A stretch of DNA of 11,594 nucleotides, taken from contig JAJUFY010000041.1 of assembly GCA_029263635.1 (NCBI GenBank), positions 1-11,594 on the forward strand, in the 5' to 3' direction. Positions 6,097 through 11,594 of the stretch are shown piece after piece. Source of the DNA: Ectothiorhodospiraceae bacterium. Its GTDB lineage: Bacteria; Pseudomonadota; Gammaproteobacteria; Nitrococcales; AK92. The notes beneath the pieces are model-generated. The model saw only the letters and a program-made list of their open reading frames with translations. It ran no database searches and was not told the origin of the DNA. A program made the position numbers and the translations under genes. Positions within the stretch are counted from its first letter, which is position 1. Each line of letters opens with the position of its first letter.

Positions 6097-6693
6097 TCAG
6101 CCGATGTTCCCGCGCAGGGCGTCGATCAGCTTGCGCAGCGCCTGTCCGCGGTGGCTGACACGGTTCTTGGCCGCCAGGTCCAGTTCCGCGGCGGTGCAGC
6201 CCAGGTCCGGCAGGAAGAACAGCGGATCGTAACCGAAGCCGCCGCTGCCGCGCGGCTCGCGCAGCACGTATCCTTCCCAGCTTGCCTGGCAGATGATCGG
6301 CGTCGGATCCTCGGCATGGCGCAGGTAGACCATCACGCACTGGTAGCGGGCGCTGCGCTCGGCATCCGAAGTCTCCGCCAGCGCCTGCAGCAGGCGGGCG
6401 TTGTTGGCGGCGTCGTCGGCATCCGGACCGGCGTAGCGGGCCGAGTAGATGCCGGGGGCGCCGTTCAAGGCATCGACCTCGATGCCGGAGTCATCGGCGA
6501 TGCTCGGCAGGCCGGTGTGCCGGCAGGCGTGGCGGGCCTTGAGGATGGCGTTCTCGACGAAGGTCAGTCCCGTCTCGTCCGCCGGTTCGACGCCGAAATG
6601 CGACTGCGGCAGCAGTTCGATGCCCAGCCCCTGCAGTTCGGCGGCGACTTCGCGGGTCTTGCCCTCGTTGTTGCTGGCCAGGACCACTCGCAT
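6097..6693 (-). CDS. rdgB: dITP/XTP pyrophosphatase (Ham1/RdgB)
   Basis: Hydrolyses ITP, dITP and XTP to the monophosphates plus pyrophosphate, keeping deaminated purines out of DNA and RNA. The 198-residue protein matches the family length (197 in E. coli). Motifs: SNNEGKTRE (7-15) for nucleotide and phosphate binding, TFVENAILKARHA (44-56), IADDSGIEVDAL (65-76) with the metal-binding acidic residues, GGFGYDPLF (151-159), and SHRGQAL (180-186) for base recognition. The ATG at 6693 is four bases after the rph stop codon, with AGGAG (6701-6705) seven bases upstream and overlapping the end of rph. This spacing indicates an rph-rdgB-hemW operon with translational coupling. The pairing rdgB-hemW is also seen in E. 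coli. Confidence 0.97.
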   Translation of the reverse strand: MRVVLASNNEGKTREVAAELQGLGIELLPQSHFGVEPADETGLTFVENAILKARHACRHTGLPSIADDSGIEVDALNGAPGIYSARYAGPDADDAANNARLLQALAETSDAERSARYQCVMVYLRHAEDPTPIICQASWEGYVLREPRGSGGFGYDPLFFLPDLGCTAAELDLAAKNRVSHRGQALRKLIDALRGNIG

Positions 6694-6697
6694 GGGC

Positions 6698-7414
6698 TTA
6701 CTCCTGCAAGGCCTGCCGCTGCAGCTCGATCAGCTCGGCGATGCCTTTGCTGGCCAGTGCCGTCATCTGGTTGAGCTCCTCCAGCCGGAAGGCATGGCCT
6801 TCGGCGGTGCCCTGCAGCTCGATGAACGCGCCGGCATCGTTCATCACCACGTTCATGTCGGTCTCGGCCTCCGAATCTTCCAGATAGTCGAGATCGAGAA
6901 TGGCCTCGCCGCGGTAGATGCCGACCGAGACCGCGGCCACCTGGCCATGCAGCACCGGGCGCTGTACCAAGCCGCTCCGGCGCAGATGATCGACGGCGTC
7001 CGCCAATGCCACGAAAGCGCCGGTGATGGCCGCGGTGCGGGTGCCGCCATCGGCCTGGATCACGTCGCAGTCGACCACGATGCGGCGCTCGCCGAGCGCC
7101 TCCAGGTCGACCGCAGCTCGCAGCGAGCGGGCGATCAGCCGCTGGATCTCCATGGTGCGGCCCTGCTGCTGGCCGCGGGCGGCCTCGCGCTCGTTGCGGG
7201 TATGGGTCGCGCGCGGCAGCATGCCGTACTCGGCCGTCACCCAGCCGCGGCCCCTGCCGCGCAGCCAGGGCGGGATAAGGTACGCGAAGCTGGCGGTGCA
7301 AAGCACATGGGTGTCGCCGAACTGGATCAGGACCGATCCTTCGGCGTGCTTGTTGACATTGCGGGTGATGCTGACGGGGCGCAGTTCGTCGGGCCGGCGG
7401 CCGCTGGGGCGCAT
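6698..7414 (-). CDS. rph: Ribonuclease PH
   Basis: Phosphorolytic 3'-to-5' exoribonuclease that trims tRNA precursors, using phosphate and releasing nucleoside diphosphates; works as a hexamer ring. The 238-residue protein is exactly the family length. MRPSGRRPDELRPVSITRN is the classic N-terminus; TAEYGMLPRATHTRNEREA (60-78), RGQQQGRTMEIQRLI (80-94) with the phosphate-site arginine, and CDVIQADGGTRTAAITGA (116-133) are the family signatures. The ATG at 7414 has GAGGA about eight bases upstream and gives the conserved start; an in-frame ATG at 7468 would add 18 unconserved residues. First gene of the leftward rph-rdgB-hemW group, divergent from yicC across 140 bases, the same arrangement as in several gammaproteobacteria. 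Confidence 0.97.
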   Translation of the reverse strand: MRPSGRRPDELRPVSITRNVNKHAEGSVLIQFGDTHVLCTASFAYLIPPWLRGRGRGWVTAEYGMLPRATHTRNEREAARGQQQGRTMEIQRLIARSLRAAVDLEALGERRIVVDCDVIQADGGTRTAAITGAFVALADAVDHLRRSGLVQRPVLHGQVAAVSVGIYRGEAILDLDYLEDSEAETDMNVVMNDAGAFIELQGTAEGHAFRLEELNQMTALASKGIAELIELQRQALQE

Positions 7415-7488
7415 CGGTCGATCCTCGTGTTGGAGCTTCGGGCGTCTGTGGGAGCGGAAGCCTAGCACATCACCGCAGCCTCGCGGTT

Positions 7489-7515
7489 TTGCAAGTCCGC
7501 GGGAATGCGTAAGAT
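7489..7515. promoter_or_regulatory. Divergent rph / yicC promoter region, weak boxes
   Basis: The 140-base gap between the divergent starts must hold promoters for both operons. The palindromic hexamer TTGCAA (7489-7494, 4/6 to TTGACA on either strand) could serve as -35 in both directions. Rightward, TAAGAT (7510-7515) follows after only 15 bases; leftward, GATGTG follows after 17 bases and TGC-TAGGCT, an extended-type -10, lies a little further. None of these is strong, so exact promoters remain unassigned. Confidence 0.25.
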
Positions 7516-7554
7516 GGCGGCCTGTTTGCGAAGGCCAAGGTCCGAGGAGCCGCC

Positions 7555-8421
7555 ATGATCCGCAGCATGACCGCCTACGAACGCAGCGAGCGCACAGGCG
7601 ACTGGGGCCGGCTGGCCTGGGAGCTGCGCTCGGTCAACCACCGTTTTCTGGACGTCTATCCGCGCCTGCCGGAGGAACTGCGGCAGCTGGAGCCGCTGGT
7701 GCGCGAGCGCATCGCCGGCAGGCTCGCCCGCGGCAAGGTCGAGTGCAGCCTGCGCTTCCAGGCGGCACCCGGCATCACGGCAGGGCCGGAGATCGACTGG
7801 TCCTACACCGACCAGCTGCTGGCCGCCTGCGCCGCGCTGGGGCAGCGCATGAGCGCGGTCGCGCCGCTGAATCCGCTGGAACTGCTGCGGATGCCCGGCG
7901 TGGTCCGCCAGGCCGAGCCGGATCTGGAGCCGGTGACCGCCGCCGCGCTGGAGCTGCTGGACGAGACGCTGGACGGTTTCGTCGCCAGCCGCGAAACGGA
8001 AGGCGCGCGACTGGCGGAGCTGATCCGGGAGCGCGCCGAGCGCATCGGCGCTCTTGCGGCAGAAGTCCGCAGCCGCCGGCAGGAGGTGAACGAGCAGATC
8101 CGCGAAAAGCTGCTCGGCCGGCTGCGCGAGCTGGAGGTCAACCATGATCCGCAGCGGCTGGAACAGGAGCTGGTGATCATCGCCCAGCGGATGGATGTGG
8201 ACGAGGAGCTGGAACGGCTCGCGGTGCATGTCGACGAGGTGCTGCGCGTGCTCGGCCGGCGCGAGCCGGTCGGCCGCCGGCTGGATTTCCTGATGCAGGA
8301 GCTCAATCGGGAGGCCAATACCCTGTCGTCCAAGTCCGGCGACGCCCAGACCACTGCCGCTGCCGTCGAGATGAAGGTGCTCATCGAGCAGATGCGCGAG
8401 CAGATCCAGAACATCGAATAG
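7555..8421 (+). CDS. yicC: YicC/YloC family endoribonuclease
   Basis: Conserved bacterial RNase; in E. coli YicC has been linked to small-RNA (RyhB) turnover and cleaves RNA with help of divalent metal. The 288-residue length equals the family norm. The N-terminal domain begins MIRSMTAYERSER and has ELRSVNHRFLDVYPRLPEEL, both signature stretches; the C-terminal DUF1732 part has QELVIIAQRMDVDEELERL and GRRLDFLMQELNREANTL followed by SSKSGD. The middle (about 145-210) is charged and likely coiled coil. GAGGAG (7544-7549) stands five bases before the ATG. It starts the yicC-gmk-rpoZ-spoT run and is divergent from rph, a very common arrangement. Orthology is secure; the cellular substrate is not shown by sequence. 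Confidence 0.96.
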   Translation: MIRSMTAYERSERTGDWGRLAWELRSVNHRFLDVYPRLPEELRQLEPLVRERIAGRLARGKVECSLRFQAAPGITAGPEIDWSYTDQLLAACAALGQRMSAVAPLNPLELLRMPGVVRQAEPDLEPVTAAALELLDETLDGFVASRETEGARLAELIRERAERIGALAAEVRSRRQEVNEQIREKLLGRLRELEVNHDPQRLEQELVIIAQRMDVDEELERLAVHVDEVLRVLGRREPVGRRLDFLMQELNREANTLSSKSGDAQTTAAAVEMKVLIEQMREQIQNIE

Positions 8422-8432
8422 CGGCCCGACGC

Positions 8433-9053
8433 ATGACCGGCACCCTCTATATCGTTTCCGCCCCCTCCGGCGCCGGCAAGACCACCCTGGTCGACGCCCT
8501 GGTGCGCACCATGCCCGACCTGCGGGTGTCGGTGTCCCACACGACCCGGCCGCAGCGGCCGGGCGAGGTCGATGGCGTCCATTACCACTTCGTCGACACC
8601 GAAACGTTCGAGCGCATGGTGGCTGCCGGTGAATTCCTGGAGCACGCCCGGGTGTTCGGCAATCTGTATGGCACCAGCCGGACCCAGGTCGAGGAGATGC
8701 TCGCCGCCGGCACCGACGTGGTGCTCGAAATCGACTGGCAGGGCGGGCGCCAGGTACGGCAGGCGATGCCGGACAGCATCTCTATCTTCATCCTGCCGCC
8801 GTCCCGGGATGAACTTGAGCGCCGCCTGCGCAGTCGAAATCAGGACAGTGACAGCGTGATCGCCCAGCGCATGCAGGAGGCCGTGAACGAGATGTCGCGC
8901 TTCCGTGAGTATGATTATCTGATCGTCAACGACACCTTCGACGACGCGCTCACGGATCTGAAGGCGATCGTGCGGGTCCGGCGGCTGCGCTGCAGCGTGC
9001 AGGCGGCGCGCCTCGGCCGGCGGATGCGCGAGCTGCTGGGCGAGGACGGCTGA
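8433..9053 (+). CDS. gmk: Guanylate kinase
   Basis: Phosphorylates GMP (and dGMP) with ATP to GDP, required for GTP, dGTP and (p)ppGpp precursor pools. The 206-residue protein has the Walker A loop APSGAGKT (10-17), the GMP-binding signature SHTTRPQRPGEVDGVHYHFV (35-54), EFLEHARVFGNLYGTS (67-82), and VLEIDWQGGRQVR (97-109) carrying the Walker B-like aspartate. The lid contains RLRSRNQDS with its arginines, and YDYLIVNDTFDDAL closes the core. It starts 11 bases after the yicC stop with no clear Shine-Dalgarno sequence, which suggests coupling to yicC translation. The order gmk-rpoZ-spoT is conserved in gammaproteobacteria. Confidence 0.97.
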   Translation: MTGTLYIVSAPSGAGKTTLVDALVRTMPDLRVSVSHTTRPQRPGEVDGVHYHFVDTETFERMVAAGEFLEHARVFGNLYGTSRTQVEEMLAAGTDVVLEIDWQGGRQVRQAMPDSISIFILPPSRDELERRLRSRNQDSDSVIAQRMQEAVNEMSRFREYDYLIVNDTFDDALTDLKAIVRVRRLRCSVQAARLGRRMRELLGEDG

Positions 9054-9061
9054 GGCGCGGC

Positions 9062-9090
9062 TTTCGGCCAGGGGGCGATAACGCTACACT
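9062..9090 (+). promoter_or_regulatory. Weak candidate promoter before rpoZ
   Basis: TACACT (9085-9090, 4/6) is preceded after 17 bases by TTTCGG (9062-9067, 2/6). The 72-base gmk-rpoZ gap is the largest within the rightward run and is followed by a T-rich segment, so an internal promoter is plausible but poorly supported. Confidence 0.2.
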
Positions 9091-9125
9091 TTTTCTAGGC
9101 CTTTGCACTGCGGAGTAATGAATTC

Positions 9126-9398
9126 ATGGCGCGAGTAACGGTAGAAGACTGTCTAGGGCATGTGGCAAACCGCTTCGAGCTGGTGCTGGTCGCATCGAAG
9201 CGCGCCCGGCAGATCGCCAATGGCGTGCAGCCTTTCGTTGAGTGGGAGAACGACAAGCCGACGGTCGTCGCCCTGCGCGAAATTGCCGCCGGCTACATCA
9301 GCAAGTTCAAGGAAGCCCCGCAGGACGAGGGCGCGTCGCAGCAGGCGACCGACGAGGAGTCCGGTTCCGGCCAGCCTCAGGACGGGCCGGAAGCGTAA
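9126..9398 (+). CDS. rpoZ: RNA polymerase omega subunit
   Basis: Small subunit that binds beta-prime, aids assembly of RNA polymerase and in E. coli contributes to a ppGpp site. The 90-residue protein begins MARVTVEDCLGHVANRFELVLVA, then KRARQIANG, and ENDKPTVVALREIAAG, all standard omega motifs; E. coli omega has 91 residues. The C-terminal 25 residues are Gln/Glu/Ser-rich and look disordered, as usual. GGAG (9112-9115) stands ten bases before the ATG at 9126. An out-of-frame ATG at 9118 lies too close to that site and would give only six residues. The TAA stop is 15 bases before spoT, fitting a gmk-rpoZ-spoT operon. Confidence 0.97.
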   Translation: MARVTVEDCLGHVANRFELVLVASKRARQIANGVQPFVEWENDKPTVVALREIAAGYISKFKEAPQDEGASQQATDEESGSGQPQDGPEA

Positions 9399-9413
9399 GC
9401 TCCCGGGTTGCCG

Positions 9414-11582
9414 ATGGGTCGCGTTGACCCGGTCGTATCAGACGACCGTCCCGTTACCGATCCGGCGCGCAAGGCCGACGAGCTGTGCGCGCTGCTCGCC
9501 AGTTATCTGGAGCCGGAGCAGGTGGAGTTCGTCCATCGGGCCTACCGCTTCGGCGCCGAAGCCCATCGGGATCAGCGCCGGCTCTCGGGCGAGCCCTACA
9601 TCACGCATCCGCTGGCGGTGGCCAAGATTCTGGCCGAGATGCGGATGGATCATCAGAGTGTGACCGCCGCCATTCTGCACGACGTCATCGAGGACACCCC
9701 CACCGCCAAGGAGCAGGTGGCGCGCGAGTTCGGCGAGGAAGTCGCCGAGCTGGTGGACGGCGTCAGCAAGCTCACTCAGATCGATTTCAAGTCTAAGGCC
9801 GAGGCGCAGGCGGAGAACTTCCGCAAGATGGTGCTGGCGATGTCCAAGGACATCCGCGTCATCCTCATCAAGCTCGCCGACCGCCTGCACAACATGCGCA
9901 CCATCTGGGTAATGGCGCCGCCGAAGCGGCGCCGCATCGCCCGCGAAACCCTGGAAATCTACGCGCCGATCGCCCAACGGCTCGGCATCAATACCATGCG
10001 GGTGGAGCTGGAGGATCTCGGCTTCGCCGCGCTCTACCCGATGCGCTACCGCGTCCTCAAGGAGAAGCTCCGCCGCCAGCGCGGCGCCCGCGGCGAAACG
10101 CTGGAGCAGGTGCGGAAGATGGTCGAGGCCCGCATGGCGGAGGCGAACCTGAATGGGATCGTCATCGGCCGCGAGAAGCATCTCTGGAGCATCTACCAGA
10201 AGATGCGGACCAAGAACCAGGACTTCCAGGATATCTTCGATGTCTACGGCCTCCGCGTCATCGTCGACAGCGTCGATGCCTGCTATCGCGTGCTCGGCCT
10301 GCTCCACGGCCTCTACAAGCCCAAGCCGGGGCGGATCAAGGACTATATCGCCATCCCCAAGGCCAACGGCTACCAGTCGCTGCACACCAGCCTGATCGGC
10401 CCGCGCCGGATCCGCATCGAAGCCCAGGTGCGCACCCACGAAATGGACAAGATGGCGGACTCCGGCATCGCCGCGCACTGGATGTACAAGGAGAACGAGC
10501 AGGTCAGCAGCACCGCCCAGGCGCGAGCCCGCGAGTGGATCAAGGGCCTGATGGAGATGCAGCGCTCGACGGTGAATCCGCTGGAATTCATCGAGAGCGT
10601 CAAGGTCGACCTGCAGCCTGACGAGGTCTACGTGTTCACCCCCAAGGGCGACATCATGAAGCTGCCGCGTGGCGCGACCGTCATCGATTTCGCCTACGCG
10701 GTGCACTCCGACGTCGGCGACGCCTGCATCGCCGCCATGGTCGATCACCGGCTGACGCCGCTGCGCACGGCGCTCAACAATGGCCAGACCGTCGAGGTCA
10801 TTACCGCGCCCGGCGCCCGGCCCAACCCGGCCTGGCTGGATTTCGTGGTGACCGCCCGGGCGCGGGCCGCGATCCGCCAGTCGCTCAAGCGGCTCAAGGG
10901 AGAGGCTGCCGTCAGCCTGGGGCGGCGCCTGCTGGAGCAGTCGCTGAGCGCCTTGGGGCGCTCGCTGGATACGCTGCCGGAGGACCAGTTGCAGGCGGTG
11001 CTCGGTTCCCTGTCGCTGCCGAGCTTGGAAGCGCTGCTGGAAGAGATCGGGCTGGGACAGCGCATGCCGTGGCTGGTGGCGCAGCGGCTGACCGGCGTCA
11101 GTCAGGAGCTGGATACGGCCCATCCGGCCCGCCACGGCCAGCGGCTGGTGATCCGCGGCACGGAAGGCGCCGTCGTGACCTTCGCCCGCTGCTGCCACCC
11201 GATTCCGGGCGATCCCATCGTCGGCTTCGCCAGCGCCGGCCGCGGCGTGGTGGTCCACCACCGCGACTGCGCAAACGTGCGCGAATACCGCAACCATCCG
11301 GACAAATGGATCGATGTGCAGTGGGAGACTCAGGTCCGCGGCGAGTTCCCGGTGGTGCTGGCGGTCGACGTGGTCAACCGCCGCGGCGTGCTCGCCGAGC
11401 TGGCGGCGACCATTTCCGATACCGAGAGCAACATCGAGAGTGTGACGCTGGATGAGAAGGAAGGCATGATCACCACCATCCGCTTCACCATCAGCGTCCA
11501 TGACCGCGTGCATCTGGCGCGGGTGATGCGCCGGCTGCGCGTGCTCTCGAGCGTGATCCGGATCACCCGCCGGCGGGCGTAG
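9414..11582 (+). CDS. spoT: Bifunctional (p)ppGpp synthetase/hydrolase SpoT
   Basis: Makes and degrades the alarmone (p)ppGpp. The 722-residue protein has the full long-RSH layout. The HD hydrolase domain (about 30-200) keeps His65, His89-Asp90 in ILHDVIEDT, and Asp156 in LADRLHNMRT, so hydrolysis should be active. The synthetase domain (about 230-360) has GREKHLWSIYQKM, DVYGLRVIV, PGRIKDYIA, ANGYQSLHT and EAQVRT; Arg-Ile-Lys-Asp (307-310) is the RxKD form seen in bifunctional enzymes, where monofunctional RelA has an acidic version. Then come TGS (about 405-465, VYVFTPKGDIMKLPRGAT), a helical part, a Cys-rich stretch (Cys593, Cys594, Cys619) and a C-terminal ACT domain (about 645-720). The ATG at 9414 is preferred; a TTG six bases upstream is in frame and neither has a good Shine-Dalgarno sequence. 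It follows rpoZ by 15 bases, as in E. coli. Whether synthesis is strong cannot be judged from sequence. Confidence 0.96.
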   Translation: MGRVDPVVSDDRPVTDPARKADELCALLASYLEPEQVEFVHRAYRFGAEAHRDQRRLSGEPYITHPLAVAKILAEMRMDHQSVTAAILHDVIEDTPTAKEQVAREFGEEVAELVDGVSKLTQIDFKSKAEAQAENFRKMVLAMSKDIRVILIKLADRLHNMRTIWVMAPPKRRRIARETLEIYAPIAQRLGINTMRVELEDLGFAALYPMRYRVLKEKLRRQRGARGETLEQVRKMVEARMAEANLNGIVIGREKHLWSIYQKMRTKNQDFQDIFDVYGLRVIVDSVDACYRVLGLLHGLYKPKPGRIKDYIAIPKANGYQSLHTSLIGPRRIRIEAQVRTHEMDKMADSGIAAHWMYKENEQVSSTAQARAREWIKGLMEMQRSTVNPLEFIESVKVDLQPDEVYVFTPKGDIMKLPRGATVIDFAYAVHSDVGDACIAAMVDHRLTPLRTALNNGQTVEVITAPGARPNPAWLDFVVTARARAAIRQSLKRLKGEAAVSLGRRLLEQSLSALGRSLDTLPEDQLQAVLGSLSLPSLEALLEEIGLGQRMPWLVAQRLTGVSQELDTAHPARHGQRLVIRGTEGAVVTFARCCHPIPGDPIVGFASAGRGVVVHHRDCANVREYRNHPDKWIDVQWETQVRGEFPVVLAVDVVNRRGVLAELAATISDTESNIESVTLDEKEGMITTIRFTISVHDRVHLARVMRRLRVLSSVIRITRRRA

Positions 11583-11594
11583 GTTCTTCGCGCG

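Noticed and set aside
4313..6232. A 639-codon rightward open frame across the lipoprotein end, the Rof-like gene and hemW
   Set aside because: It runs through the convergent hairpin and antisense to conserved genes; no family motif is visible.
6077..6340. An 88-residue N-terminal extension of HemW
   Set aside because: It overlaps the conserved rdgB end out of frame, lacks any domain, and would make HemW about 90 residues too long.
9438..11513. A 691-codon open frame antisense to spoT
   Set aside because: It is an uninterrupted complement of a strongly conserved gene in GC-rich DNA; composition is Ala/Gly/Leu/His/Asp-rich with no recognisable motif.
1..11594. CRISPR arrays, tRNA or rRNA genes, insertion sequences, phage or defence genes
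   Set aside because: No regularly spaced repeats, cloverleaf sequences, transposase motifs or paired terminal repeats were seen on reading; nearly all of the window is assigned to core genes.

Overview
This window looks like ordinary core chromosome of a high-GC gammaproteobacterium. The coding GC is clearly high, roughly in the mid-60s by eye. The gene neighbourhoods rph | yicC-gmk-rpoZ-spoT (divergent) and rdgB-hemW are familiar from Pseudomonas and enterobacteria, and DUF3135 and Rof-like proteins are mainly gammaproteobacterial. The genus cannot be fixed from the sequence alone. No CRISPR array, tRNA, rRNA, insertion sequence or defence system was found, and I see no clear evidence of a new multi-gene system.

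Layout. Positions 1-2150 are leftward: citrate synthase (gltA, its 3' end cut by the window edge), zinc-independent ribosomal protein L31 type B (rpmE2, with a good promoter and terminator), and a small DUF3135 protein. Positions 2306-3628 are rightward: rimO, the S12 methylthiotransferase, closed by a strong intrinsic terminator. Positions 3667-4004 are a gene-poor stretch with unusually low GC and several possible hairpins. It precedes a small lipoprotein gene with a fibronectin III-like domain (4005-4448). A long perfect hairpin without a U-tract lies between this gene and the convergent leftward block. That block, in transcription order from 7414 down to 4550, is rph, rdgB, hemW and a Rof-like Rho-binding protein. 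From 7555 to the end the rightward block is yicC, gmk, rpoZ and spoT.

How the genes fit together. Several genes concern RNA and translation: L31B, RimO acting on ribosomal protein S12, RNase PH for tRNA 3' ends, YicC endoribonuclease, and a predicted Rho regulator. Others concern nucleotide quality and guanine nucleotide signalling: RdgB removes ITP/XTP, Gmk makes GDP, and SpoT makes and degrades (p)ppGpp beside the omega subunit, which in E. coli contributes to a ppGpp site on RNA polymerase. HemW (haem chaperone) and RimO are both radical SAM family proteins. The parts most worth a second look are the AT-rich structured leader of the lipoprotein gene, the convergent hairpin next to the Rof-like gene, and the Rof-like gene itself.
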